Shown: positions 25,526-35,676 of the stretch, piece by piece | Position numbering within the stretch: position 1 is the stretch's first letter | Layout: every line of letters begins with the position of its first letter | From: Brachionus manjavacas | Taxonomy: Eukaryota; Rotifera; Eurotatoria; Ploima; Brachionidae | Reading direction: 5' to 3' | Length of the DNA stretch: 64,000 nt | Assembly (NCBI GenBank): GCA_019054805.1 | Contig: JAHQIY010000001.1 | Location: 8,942,501-9,006,500 of the forward strand | The notes under the pieces: model-generated | The model's database searches: none | What the model was told of the DNA's origin: nothing | Seen by the model: only the letters and a program-made list of their open reading frames with translations | Position numbers and translations under genes: made by a program

Positions 25526-25747
25526 ACATTACCCTAACCCAACACTACGCCCTAGACCCCCAGATTTATTTTAAAAAAATATATTTTGATAGCAAAAAAA
25601 CTAAAATTCCTTTATCTATGAAGCTTTTTAGGTTTAATAAGAAAATGTATGTCTGCAAAAACTTTTCAATGTTTGCAAGTTTAAAGAGCTTCTTTAGATT
25701 TATATTGCTTCTTCAAGCAATAAGAAAATATTTAAAAGAAGTAGTAG

Positions 25748-26033
25748 TACCGTATTTCCTCAAATAGAAGTAACCACAAATAGAAGAAACTTGCTTGTAT
25801 TTCAGTCAAAAATTTTCCTTTATTTGAGTTATTTTCCTAGAGAATATGTGTCTTGTTTAAAAGAAAATTTATGAATCATCTCTCATGTAAAACATGCATT
25901 TTTCTAGTTTTTAATAGAAGAAAAAATAAGCTATTAATTTCTTGTAATTGAGTCACATTTTGGGAGTGAAAAATTTTCGAATAGAAGAAATCCTTTGATG
26001 ACCGAACTTTCTTTTATTTGAGGAAATACGGTA
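25748..26033. repeat. 286-bp MITE flanked by TA, inserted in a LINE tail
   Basis: The ends read TA-CCGTATTTCCTCAAATA and the reverse complement with -TA outside, so the TIR is about 20 bp with a probable TA target duplication. This is typical of Tc1/mariner-type MITEs. The interior repeats AAATAGAAG words. Its right end touches the TTAT tail of the minus-strand LINE fragment that follows. Confidence 0.85.
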
Positions 26034-26310
26034 ATAAGACCGCAAAGCGAGATAACTCGCAGGGATGTCCCTCATATCGGTCTTCTTAGTTGATGTTGAT
26101 CGTATTTTATTTTAAAGGAGTCTACCGTCAAAGTTGCGACTACTTCGTCAGGTAGTCCGTTCCATACATTTGCTATCCGATTGATGAAGAAGTTGTCTTT
26201 GCTGACAAGATGCCACGATCTCACGCCTTAGTTGACTTCTCTTCGTGTCCCTAGAAGCTGACCAATTAGGCTTGTGTACCATGTTATGTCGTCTTTCCAC
26301 TTGTTGACTT
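26034..26310 (-). mobile_element. 5'-truncated LINE: ORF2 C terminus and structured 3' end
   Basis: On the minus strand the translation includes FFINRIANVWNGLPDEVV near 26190-26130, the family C terminus. The 3' end (26083-26037) folds with outer stem AGACCG/CGGTCT and two hairpins, AGGGA/TCCCT and GCGAG/CTCGC, before a TTATTA tail. The architecture matches the other copies, but almost every paired base differs. Confidence 0.85.
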
Positions 26311-26317
26311 TGAAAAG

Positions 26318-27075
26318 TTGGATTATAAGACTGTAAAATTATTAAATCAATGCTACCAATCTCAAAAAGAATTTATACAGTATGTTGCAAAAGTTCAGAA
26401 ATTTGATTTTTGTTTACAAAAGAATTGTTTTTATGCACATAAAAGGCGGGACAATAAAAAAATGCTGCATTTACCCGGGCTTTTGAAAGAAATGCATTCT
26501 GAAATAACGGCTGATTCTCCACCGTTTTGTAACCTTGGCATACAGAACTTTGGATGAAACATTTCATTTTTAAACCTTTTTACTATTACTCTTGAATTAC
26601 GATTGAACACCTCATAATTGGACTCGTCACTGAAAATAACTATGTAACAATCATTATACTCTTTAACCGTCCTATTTAGTCTCTATTAACATTACTTATA
26701 TCTTTTCTGTCTATATTTTATGTCTATAAGGGGTTTTCTGACCGCTTTATCAGACTCTGAGCCTTATTTTTAGCCTTATTTAAATCTCATTACATTTTAC
26801 TTACTAATCCTATTCACTTAAGTCTTTGAGTTTTTGATAGCTAGATATAGGGTCTTTTCTCTATCTATAAAATTTAATTTTCATCCCTAGGAGTTAGCTT
26901 CTGAGGTCTGCCATAACGGCTTCGATCAGACACAGTACCAGTCTCTTTATATCGTTTTTTAGTTGAAGATGCACATTTTGGAGATAAACCTAACAGCTTT
27001 GCTATCTCATTTTGCTTTTTATCTCGCTTTTTAGCAGATTCACGATATGCTAATCTAGTGGATTAGACACATTTT
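26318..27075 (-). pseudogene. Tc1/mariner-like transposase pseudogene
   Basis: On the minus strand, 27070-26890 encodes an HTH segment (KQNEIAKLLGLSPK) and the Tc1-type linker KRYKETGTVSDRSRYGRPQK ending LTPRDEN, then a stop. Around 26640-26560 another frame reads VIFSDESNYEVFNRNSR, the second catalytic Asp region of the DDE domain. It continues toward 26373 in the frame ending ISELLQHTV. The first catalytic Asp region is missing or scrambled, with stops and frameshifts between the pieces. TACAGTATGTTGCAAAAG at about 26377 looks like a Tc1-type terminal repeat. Inactive. Confidence 0.85.
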
Positions 27076-27873
27076 TTTATCAATTTTTTGCGAAATAGAG
27101 ATTTTTGGTAATGTTATTTTGAAAGGGCATGAGGAGTTGGAGATTATTTAAATTGAATTTCTAAACTTTTGAACCGACTTTTATTTTTTAATTTTTAGAG
27201 GTAGTTTTGATTATAAATATTTGAAGGTTAATTATATTTTTTATGTCGAGTGTCAGTATCGAATTGTAGAGGAAAAAAATTCTACTAAAAAGTGTTTTTA
27301 TTTTTTTGCAATCAATTTTTCGTCAAATTCAATAGATAAACAATTTTAGAAAGATAAATAATTAATGGCTACTATTTAATCCAGTAGCAAAAATAATTAA
27401 ACTAGTAGCAAATTTAATAAAAAATCGTAGCAAATATTACACGTAGTAAATTAAATAAAAAAGTAGTAAAAAAAGGTTGTTAATAGTAAAATAAATTAAT
27501 TAGTAGCAAAAGTATTTTTTCAATATTTTTATTTATTTATTTATTCAATGAACGCCTTGTGGACGATGTAAAAAAAAAAAATTTAAAAATAAAAATAAAA
27601 TTAATAATCGTAAGACAAAAGAATTGAAACATCCGATAATTTTAATTTTAAATGTTAATGCTTACTACTTTATTTTAATTTCAATAATTATTATTCTTCT
27701 TTTTACTATTTTTCTTTTTTCTTTTCTCTTCCCCTTTTTTTTTAGATAAATTTATTCGAAACCGGTTTACCGAGTCGATCCAGGAGGCAATCAAGTCGAG
27801 TTAGGAGAGAGGCAATTTCAATACACTACACTCAACAATGGATGTAAATGGTATGTACTTATCCCCTTTTTTG

Positions 27874-29060
27874 TTAGTAGCTTTTTGTTAATTCAACTAG
27901 CATTTTTCTGTAAGTTTCCTTTTCGATATTTTCTAGGCATGTTAGTATTGAGTCTCTTATTCCATTATTATTATCTTGTCTGGATAATTCTTTCATTTTA
28001 AGGTTAAGTTGTGGAATTAAGACATTATAATCAAGTTCATCGCATTTTAAATACTCAGCTATTTTCTTTAGGCTGGATTTGTTGCTTAAATTTTTTATCT
28101 CAGTTTCACATTCTTCTAAAATTTCAAGTATTTGTTTTGTCAGCTCATTATTACCAAGTCTTTTTAAAAACCCTAGTTTTTCTTTCATCAACTTTTGCTC
28201 TATTCTTTCAAGACCAAGAGCTAAAAGTAGATTTGTAGAACGCGAGCTTTTTTTTAAGTTCAACATTCGTTTGATAATTGTGCTCTCTGTTGTTTGTAAT
28301 TTTTTTATCTCTATTCCATTAAGTGCATAATTTTCTAATCCATATATTAAAACAGGTCTGACAAATACTTTATAAAGATGGATTTTTATTTTCACATTTA
28401 GTTGTTGATTTTCAGTTTGGAGATATTTAATTGATGCCATTGCCTTAAAGGCTGATTTAATACGAGTATCAATTTGGTCTTTGTTATTGTTTTTCCTGTT
28501 TAGATACACGCCAAGGTATTTTATATTTTCAACTACATTTATCTCTTCATTGTACATCTTTGGCTTTCTTTCTATTTTTTTGTCTTTGTCCCGAATATTA
28601 TGAGTTGCGTTTTGTCTGCATTAAATTTTATTTCATTTCTAATTCCAAATTTTTCGCAGATATCTAATGCTTCTTGAAGTTCTTTGATGTTTGACATTAG
28701 GAGGAATATATCATCAGCATAAAGGACAATTCCTGTGTTAAGGCCATGTATCTTTGTACCCAGATTTTTTGATTCTATTTCATTAATAAGGTCTTTGACG
28801 TATATCGGAAAAGCTAAGGTGATAGAGGACCACCTTGTTTAACTCCAATGGTTGTTCTGAATAATGAGCTAAAATTTTTTCCATTCATAAGTAATGCCAT
28901 TGAGTCACTATAATAATTTTTTAGACATCTCCATATTCGAGGGTGGGTTTTATTGATTAATTTTTCAAAAAGAATTTTTCTGTTTACTTTGTCAAATGCT
29001 TTGCTTGCATCTATTGCACAGCCGTATACGTTTCTGTTTCTTTTTGTAAGATGATTTATT
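27874..29060 (-). mobile_element. 5'-truncated LINE of a second type (RT thumb and C terminus)
   Basis: On the minus strand the RT begins mid-domain (CAIDASKAFDKVNRKILFEK near 29010), passes through GVKQGGPLS (28840), then frameshifts. It continues as an open frame 28557-27874 (227 aa: NIKYLGVYLNRKNNN, VLIYGLENYALNG, KKLQTTES). The catalytic DD region lies in the broken part near 28710. It differs from the FADDSKL family elsewhere in the window and resembles RTE/I-type C termini. The longer intact frame suggests a younger insertion. Confidence 0.85.
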
Positions 29061-29239
29061 GATTAATAGTAAATATAAATTAATTTAATTTTTGATTGAT
29101 AACTACTCAATTGTCAATTACTCAATATAATTGATATATCACTTATTAATAACACTACTCAATTATCACTTATTAATGTATATAATGTAAAAAAATTTTG
29201 GAATTTAAATATACAAATCTGAAAATTTAAAAACTAAAA

Positions 29240-29676
29240 ATGAGCGATACCGAATCTTCATCTACATCAATTCTCGTGACCCAAAGAAATGAAGAGGACA
29301 CCGAAAATGATACCGAAATAGAAGAAATTCCCGTTAAAAAAGCAAGAAAAGCAAGCAGAGTTTATAATCATCATGCTGACTCTGAAACTTACTAGTTTCA
29401 AAGTCAGCATGATAAAAAGCGAGGAAGACGGAAACAAGCTACACCTGCTTTGGTACAACGTATTTCTACTGGTCCAATTAATCCAGCTCTACAAAGTTTT
29501 AACTACGAATTTCCAATTTCAATGGATCAATCAATCAACCAAGATCCGCTTTCAAATAAAAATGATAATGATCAAGATCAAGACGAAAGTATAATGACAT
29601 TCAAACTATTGTACAACCATCAACATCTTCAAATTTAGCTCCGAGAAAAAGAGGCCGTCCTAGAAAAAATCCATAA
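29240..29676 (+). pseudogene. Broken ORF for a small AT-hook protein
   Basis: ATG 29240 starts MSDTESSSTSILV and an acidic then basic segment (PVKKARKASRVY), and hits TAG at 29391. The same frame continues with DKKRGRRKQ and later a Gln/Asn/Asp-rich region. After a one-base shift near 29600 it ends APRKRGRPRKNP with a stop. KRGRPRK is a canonical AT-hook. The TAG lies in the loop/arm of a 20-bp inverted repeat (29370-29413), suggesting the break came with a small inversion-duplication. Host or transposon origin is unclear. Confidence 0.55.
29370..29413. repeat. 20-bp inverted repeat interrupting the AT-hook ORF
   Basis: 29370-29389 and 29394-29413 are reverse complements with one mismatch and a four-base loop TACT. 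The second arm creates the in-frame stop. Confidence 0.85.
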
Positions 29677-29886
29677 AATAACACTAAACAACATTTCAAA
29701 GTAATGTGTGAATTTTTTTATTAATAAATATTTGGTATAATAATCTACTATTTTTTTTATTTTTTTTTCTACTGATAAATTTATTTTGCTACTTTTACTA
29801 ATGAATTTTTGCTTTTATTTTTATTTTTTTTGCTACGAATTTAATTATTTTTACAACGAAAATAATTTGTAGCCAATAATTAATTT

Positions 29887-30676
29887 CTCACTTTTTGCAA
29901 CATAATGTATGAACTCATATTATACAGACCCATTCTTGCCAACATTTTAACCAGACGGTTCGATTAAAATGAAAAAAGTATTTTAGTATCAACAGCGTAG
30001 GCTTTGAAATTGTTCTCAATCATTTTCAGCAAGTCGTTTATGTAAAGGGTATGCCTAACCACCACACATTAAAAAAATTTTAACGTAAACTCCGAAAATT
30101 CCTTCGCAAAATTTTTTTATAAACATGCATCTACTGAACAACGCATCAAAAATGTGCGATAGCAAGTTTCTGAAGTAATTTCAACGCACATACATTTTTG
30201 TTTAACGCACATTTGAAAAAAATTCGAATTTTTTAAAATTTAAAAATATGAATTTAAGGACTAAAGTAGCTAAAAGCTATTGTGCCAAAAGAAAATATAA
30301 CAAAACCAAAAACCAAAAGAAAATAGAGGAAGAATGGAACTAAATGACTCCCTCAATGATTGACGAGGATTTAAAATGTAAATAAATAGGAAAATATTAA
30401 AATTTAGACGCATCTATTTAAATTTAAAAGATTTAAATAATAAAAATTGATTTTAATTTAATAAATATTTAAACACATAATTTTTTTGATTTTAATTAGT
30501 GAGTTTACATTGACTCTTAATATTTTGGCACAATATTTTTAGTAAAAATTCCACAGAAATAGTAAAAAACCCATAAAAATATAAAAAAGTAATAATATTA
30601 ATTTTTTGTCAATTTTTTTGTATAAAATTAATAAAAATAGTAGGAATACCCAAAAAAAAATAATTTTTCCATTTAA
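29887..30676. other. AT-rich stretch without recognised features
   Basis: No coding frame is convincing. The sequence is simple and A-rich, with AAAAATAGTAAAAAACC-like words near 30540-30650. Confidence 0.4.
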
Positions 30677-31022
30677 TCAATAATAAAAAATATTTTTAGT
30701 AAATAAAAAAAAAAAAAAATCATCAAAAAATTTAATTGTTTTTCCTAGTACAACCATTTGGGCAATTAAAACCTCTTTTTTCTTCATTGGAGCTTTACAA
30801 GTTTTACAAATATTCTCTATTGATAAAGCTGGATCATTCGGCTTGTGTCTTTTATGATGTTGGAGCTTGTTCAAGTTCTTTATCCGAATCTTCTTCAGAT
30901 TCAAGTATGGCATTCTTTTCGTTCTAAATACAGTCCGCTGGTTGATGCTGTAGGCACGACCTTGTTTTCTTTTTTGATCCTCGCTTTGGCTTGTATATCC
31001 ATGCCAATATCATTGAAGTTCA
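30677..31022 (-). pseudogene. Decayed ORF with a CxxC motif, unrecognised
   Basis: The minus strand carries coding-like pieces in different frames: MNFNDIGMDIQAKARIKKEN from 31022, an acidic stretch (ESEEDSDKELEQ) near 30900, and ENICKTCKAPMKKKEVLIAQ near 30790. Together they suggest one small basic/acidic protein with a possible zinc knuckle, now frameshifted, or split by introns I cannot place. Function unknown. Confidence 0.35.
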
Positions 31023-31080
31023 TCAATTCTAAAAAAATAAATATTATTAAATTTTAAGAAAATTTTTTGTGTTATGTTTT

Positions 31081-31660
31081 CATTAATTTAATTGTTTTAT
31101 TTATAATAAGTTGGGAAATAAAAGAAAGAGATAAAAATTTATAATTTTTGTTGATTTTCTATATAAATTTGTGGTAATTTTACTAATTTTATTGCGTTAA
31201 ATACTGACAGCCGTTTACATTTAAATGTGCGTTAGAAAGATGGTGTTTGTTAATAAGACCCATTTTTGTTAATAAGTTTTAAAAATATGAATGTTCGTTA
31301 AAAAAAATGTGCTTCCTTACAACAAATCCTTTTTGTAAATATTCAAAAGTAAGAGCCAAACCGGTTTTTGAAGCACTCCACTACTGACCTGAGTCCTACT
31401 CGAATAGGACTACTTTTTGGGAGCCGTAAGGTAAAAATAGCCGTTTCCACCCAATTGAACGTTCGTCAATACTAAACCTTTTAAATTTGTAGAAAAGTTT
31501 TTGGTGTGAAACTTAATCAATAGCTTTTTAGCCGAGATACTTGCTGAAATCCGGCCAAACCCCTTCAGACATTCCTAAGAATACTAAACTCGAATCTGTT
31601 ATTCGTTAACAAAGATCAAAGGCCTTGTTGGCTGAATTTTTAATATTGAACTGAAAGCAA
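31081..31660. other. Non-coding stretch of higher GC, origin unknown
   Basis: 31320-31640 is noticeably richer in G and C than its surroundings and contains a small perfect hairpin (AGTCCTA-CTCGAA-TAGGACT near 31393). It is probably old transposon sequence. No protein match was recognised. Confidence 0.35.
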
Positions 31661-32070
31661 AATGCATGAGCAAAAATCGGCACTTAAGACACAAAGATCA
31701 GCTGGATCAAGCAACGAGCGAGTAACATTTGTCAGCTCTTAATTGGGCATGCTTTTCAAAATCAATAAACTTCGGGAATTAAATTCAGAGAAATTGAAGG
31801 GAGCTCACATTAACCAAGATTTTACCCCGTCCGAGCTTATCGAAAAAAAAAACTTCGGGATAAATGAACAGAATAATGAACTGACCGGAACAGCAACACT
31901 TAACGAACGATTGACAAGTTGGAAGAGTGTGAAGACATTAAGAAGACATTGAGAAGAGGTTCAAGGCTAAAAATGGAGACTAATCTTATCAGTGTCCAAC
32001 AGCATCCAAAGGAACTGATGGGAAATACCATCACCAGAAAAGAACATGCCTTCTTGAACATGCCAATAGT
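31661..32070 (+). mobile_element. Probable LINE ORF1 fragment
   Basis: Frames here read INQDFTPSELIEKKNFG (31825-31875), which resembles the FINPDKTYDERELE segment of the LINE ORF1 at 14790. It is followed by EQNNELTGTATLNERLTSWK with stops and shifts. Upstream KMHEQKSALKTQRSAGSSNE is also coding-like. Best explained as a decayed LINE ORF1 piece. Confidence 0.45.
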
Positions 32071-32373
32071 TCGATCAATTCCAGAGTTCTTTTTTGAATG
32101 TTGTGATTTTTTTCATTAGACGATTCAGTTAAACCAGTTTGAGTTTATTAGAAAAATTTCTTTGTGAAAATGAAAAAAGCGATTTCTATTTTAATTTCAA
32201 TTCAGATTCACATCGCTTTTTCTTTCAATTTTGCACCAGTTTTCGAAATTTTTTTTATTTGGTGACTGGTTTAATAAAATATCACAAATAAAGCTGTCTG
32301 ATTATTTTTTTCTAGATAAAAAATCTAAATATCTAAATGTGTACAAAAATACACTAAATACTTTCATCTATTA

Positions 32374-32430
32374 GAATATCTGAGGAAGCTTTAACTCGGT
32401 ACAGATAAACAAAAAATAAATAAATAGTAA
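32374..32430 (+). mobile_element. 3' end of a second retroposon family (TCGGTACA tail)
   Basis: The word ATCTGAGGAAGCTTTAACTC then GGTACAGATAAA runs into AAATAAATAAATAG. A close copy occurs at 55145-55190. The shared block immediately before an A-rich tail marks the 3' end of a LINE or SINE unrelated to the GCAAGC-hairpin family. Confidence 0.5.
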
Positions 32431-32609
32431 AAAAGAATAAATTTCTAGTAGAAGTGTAACTAAATTTTAAAGTTATGATGTAAATATACTGAAAATTTCA
32501 TAAAATTACAGGAATGTCTTGTGTCATAGCACTTTTGTCAAAGAAAAGAATATCCATTTCAAGAAATAGTTTTTGATGCTAAATAAAACAAAAAATTTTC
32601 CTCATTTCG

Positions 32610-33460
32610 CCTCACTGTATTAGGACTCACGACACTTCAGGAGCGCCGTTTGAGAGGAGACATGATCCAACTGTTCAAATTCTACCGCGGATTCAACGAT
32701 GTATGCTGGGTGAAACCTATGGAACACTGCAACTCTATCTCGCAAGCAGGACCAGCTGGTAATATTAGGGGACACAGGAGAAGACTTTCTGGCCAAGTCA
32801 CGACCAAATGTCAGCAACGAGCAAACTTCTTCACCAACAGGGTCATCAACGAGTGGAACGCTTTGCCCTCGCCAGTTACTGAATCGACCTCGGTTAACCA
32901 ATTCAAGAACCACTACGATGCCTATAAGTCGGCCTGTACTTCATAACTGGTTAACGTCTAACCTTTCTTTATATACATTCTTGTAACTATATATTAGAAA
33001 TTTCCTATCTTTATTTTAAATTTGTAAATATAATTAAATGTTAAAAAAAAAAAAAAAAAAAAGGAAAAGGAAGAAAAGGGAAAGGAAGAAAGGAAAAATA
33101 AAAGAAAAAAAAAAATAAATGCTGTAACACATGTAACAATCTATTAAGTCTTCTTAACTTTCATTTATTTAGCTAATATTTTTTTTTTTTTTTTTATACT
33201 ATTGAACCATTATTTAATTCATTTTTTATTTATTTCTTATTCATGACTAATTTTTTGAATTACTTTTAATCTACTTAATCACATTAATCTGTATAATCTC
33301 TCGTATTCGTCTTGTACCTCAGTTTCGTCTCTGTTTCTTTCATTGTAGTTCCTTAATTTATCTCTCGATTTTTGCGCAATTAGCTACCATAGATGGCTTC
33401 CGAGTAAGTCATCTCCGCAAGCTCGCTTGCTGTAGCTTTTTATTATTATTATTATTTTTA
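32610..33460 (+). mobile_element. 5'-truncated LINE with intact ORF2 C terminus and full 3' structure
   Basis: Coding runs to the stop at 32944 (frame 32650-32946): TLQERRLRGDMIQLFKFYRG, then RANFFTNRVINEWNALPSPV and VNQFKNHYDAY. The 3' UTR contains poly-A and poly-T tracts. It ends in the best-preserved three-stem structure of the window: AGCTAC 33382-33387 with GTAGCT 33432-33437, hairpin GATGGCTT/AAGTCATC and hairpin GCAAGC/GCTTGC, then TTATTATTATT. The preserved frame suggests a fairly recent copy. Confidence 0.9.
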
Positions 33461-33620
33461 TTTTAATTATTTTTTTTTTTTTTTATTTTCCAAAATAATA
33501 TAGCAATCATTTAAGATCTTAAATAAAATTTTGTTTGACACTAGGAAAATTTTTTTAATTACAACAAAGTTTATTATTTAATATTTTAAAAATAAAAATC
33601 CCATTTTGTTTGAAAATTGC

Positions 33621-33992
33621 TTAGAAACCATGCAACTTGAGTTGGTTTTCTTTGACAATTCCGATTTCAGTCAAAAACTGGCATACATTATTGCGCTGGT
33701 CGCCTTGCAACTGTACAACTTCGCCATATTCTGGATGCTCTACCACAGTGCCATTACAGGCGAACTTTTTCTTGAACGCTCGAACAAGCTTTTTTTTGTC
33801 GAACTCCTCACTTATTCCCTGAACAGTGGTCAGTGTTTTTCGGCCATTTCTTTGTTGAATACGTATGTGCACGATTCCGCCACCAACGTTCTTGTTTAAT
33901 TCGCCTTTGCTCTCTGTGTCTATATCTGCTCCGGCATCACTAAATGGATCAGTTGGTCTTAAGTCTAATATTTGTGAGTCAGAACTTGTCAT
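33621..33992 (-). CDS. EIF1: Translation initiation factor eIF1 (SUI1)
   Basis: A single exon of 123 residues, about ten longer than human eIF1 because of a longer N-terminal tail (DTESKGELNKNVGGG). The core is nearly identical to the family: IHIRIQQRNGRKTLTTVQGI-type segment, KKLVRAFKKKFACNGTVVEH, PEYGEVVQLQGDQR and a C-terminal LKLHGF. eIF1 binds the 40S subunit near the P site and enforces start-codon choice in the 43S scanning complex. ATG 33992-33990 is the only sensible start. The gene has no introns, but its position opposite HS6ST with a short shared upstream region argues for a normal gene rather than a retrocopy. Confidence 0.97.
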   Translation of the reverse strand: MTSSDSQILDLRPTDPFSDAGADIDTESKGELNKNVGGGIVHIRIQQRNGRKTLTTVQGISEEFDKKKLVRAFKKKFACNGTVVEHPEYGEVVQLQGDQRNNVCQFLTEIGIVKENQLKLHGF

Positions 33993-34308
33993 TAAAAAGT
34001 TATTGATCTATGAGTTTCTTAAATGATTTGTTTTTAATTATATTGAAAACTTTAAAAAAATAAAAGCTCAATTATTTTCTTAAATTCAAACATTTTATTA
34101 ATAAGACAAATCAAAAGACATATGTTAAAAATATTCATTCAACAAAAAAAACAAAAAAGTTCAGGTAATCGATCACAAGTTCATTCTTAAAAAAAATTAA
34201 TGGAATTAAAAGAGATCATTGCTTTTATGCACAAATGTTTTAAAATACCTATAAATTATCAGTAAAAATAACACTTACAAAAAAATTTTATATAATTTAT
34301 TAATTAAA
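33993..34308. promoter_or_regulatory. Divergent promoter region between eIF1 and HS6ST
   Basis: The two head-to-head start codons are 316 bp apart, so this interval must hold both 5' UTRs and promoters unless upstream exons exist. It is AT-rich with no obvious shared motif. Confidence 0.6.
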
Positions 34309-35343
34309 ATGATGCGATTTTTTCGTTTTTTTCTTTTTTTGAATTTTCTAATATTTCTATGTCTTCTCTGTTCAATATTCATAGTGGACACTCTCAAATC
34401 GAAAAAGTATTTTGGTAAAACAATTAACAAAGGGATGCCGAGAATCAAGTTCAATTTAGACAAGCACGTGTTAGTTTTTGTTCATATTCAAAAAACAGGT
34501 GGTTCTGATTTTGACCGATTTCTTATCAAAAATCTTGTTTTAAACAATAACCAAAAAGCTTGCCGATTTTTATCCGAAATTAAAATTTCATCTTTATCTA
34601 ATCCAAACAAAAAAATAAAAAAATTTCGAAAATTCAAATGCGAGCGCTTGAAATCTAATAAAAGTGAACAAAGTTGGTATTTCAGTCGACAAACATTTGG
34701 ATGGTCATGTGGTCTACATGCAAATCTTAACCAGCTCGAATCTTGTGTTTCTCATTTTTATCCCGGTTTGGATCCAAAAAACGATTTCTTCTTCTTTACC
34801 ATAATTAGACATCCAGTCAAAAGATATCTGTCTGAATGGAAGCATGTTTCGAGAGGCGCCACTTGGATAAGAAAAAACCAAAAACCCTCTTGTCTTGTCC
34901 AGAAGTATATTAGGTGCTTTAGAGGCGGTAATAATTGGCTAAACGTCAGCCTCAATGAGTTTATGTCATGTGAGTTCAATTTAGCAAATAATAGACAAAC
35001 AAGGATGTTGTCCAATATTCAAAGTGGCTGCCAAAATACATCAGATATAACTATTTTAGACCAGGCAAAAAAAAATTTGGAAAATTTGTCTTTTTTTGCT
35101 TTGAACGAATTTCAGTTCTTGTCTCAAAAACTATTTGAAAATGTATTTCCGGAGTTTAAGCTTAGCCGCAATGTGACACAATCAACAAATACCACTGCTG
35201 ATTTACTGCTAAAAAAATACTCAATTGAAGACTCGAATAAATTGGTTGAAAAAATTGAAAGTCTAAATTCGTTAGACATGGAACTTTATAAATATGCTAC
35301 TAATTTGTTTTTTAAAAGGCTCAATGCTTATGGGGTCATTTGA
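34309..35343 (+). CDS. HS6ST1: Heparan-sulfate 6-O-sulfotransferase
   Basis: A single exon of 344 residues, type II membrane topology: short basic N terminus, hydrophobic anchor at about 4-26, then a lumenal catalytic domain. Two adjacent ATGs start the frame (34309 and 34312). Family motifs: PAPS 5'-phosphosulfate loop VHIQKTGG (58-65), FSRQTFGWSCGLHA with the likely catalytic His137, 3'-phosphate site RHPVKRYLSEWKHVSRGATW (167-186), EFMSCEFNLANNRQTRML (217-234) and AKKNLENLSFFALNEFQ. The enzyme transfers sulfate from PAPS to the 6-O of glucosamine in heparan sulfate in the Golgi. The human-type LRDP is RHP here. Which vertebrate paralogue it corresponds to is not meaningful; it may be the single invertebrate gene. 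Confidence 0.95.
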   Translation: MMRFFRFFLFLNFLIFLCLLCSIFIVDTLKSKKYFGKTINKGMPRIKFNLDKHVLVFVHIQKTGGSDFDRFLIKNLVLNNNQKACRFLSEIKISSLSNPNKKIKKFRKFKCERLKSNKSEQSWYFSRQTFGWSCGLHANLNQLESCVSHFYPGLDPKNDFFFFTIIRHPVKRYLSEWKHVSRGATWIRKNQKPSCLVQKYIRCFRGGNNWLNVSLNEFMSCEFNLANNRQTRMLSNIQSGCQNTSDITILDQAKKNLENLSFFALNEFQFLSQKLFENVFPEFKLSRNVTQSTNTTADLLLKKYSIEDSNKLVEKIESLNSLDMELYKYATNLFFKRLNAYGVI

Positions 35344-35676
35344 AAAATTAAATTTAACTGGGTTTCTTAAGTTTTATTTTCTAACAAAACTTATCTATAT
35401 AGATTTTTTTTTGTTATATTTTTTAGTCGAATAATATCTTTACAGCTTAAAATTAAAAATTTAATATCAAATTAATACGAGTTAGGATACTTAGTTTTTG
35501 ACGTTATTAAAAAAAATGTAAAAATTAATTTTTTATAAAATCTTAATTGTAATTAATAATTGTTTTTGTTAAAAAAGAATATCAATATTTAAAAGCAAAT
35601 TTTTATTTTTAAGCTTATTTTTTGATATTAATTAAATGTTCGTTTATGCTTTCCGTTTAGATTGATTTTTAATAAA

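Larger units (their letters stand above)
27357..29886. mobile_element. 2.5-kb composite element bounded by divergent inverted repeats rich in GTAGCAAA
   Basis: The left segment (about 27357-27520) and right segment (about 29740-29886) align as reverse complements with gaps. Shared words in order are GGCTAC, AAAAATAATTAAA, GTAGCAAA, TAGTAAA and a TAAATT..AGTAG block. GTAGCAAA is also iterated within each end. Between them lie a truncated minus-strand LINE and an AT-hook ORF. It may be a DNA transposon invaded by a LINE. No transposase was recognised inside. Confidence 0.55.

Noticed and set aside
31393..31412. Small hairpin AGTCCTA-CTCGAA-TAGGACT as a terminator or riboswitch
   Set aside because: Seven base pairs, single occurrence, eukaryotic context; not significant on its own.
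33606..33899. Plus-strand frame over eIF1
   Set aside because: Antisense shadow of a highly conserved gene.
33621..33992. eIF1 as a processed retrogene
   Set aside because: The frame is intact, there is no poly-A tail directly after the stop on the minus strand, and it has a plausible divergent promoter; other genes here are also intronless.
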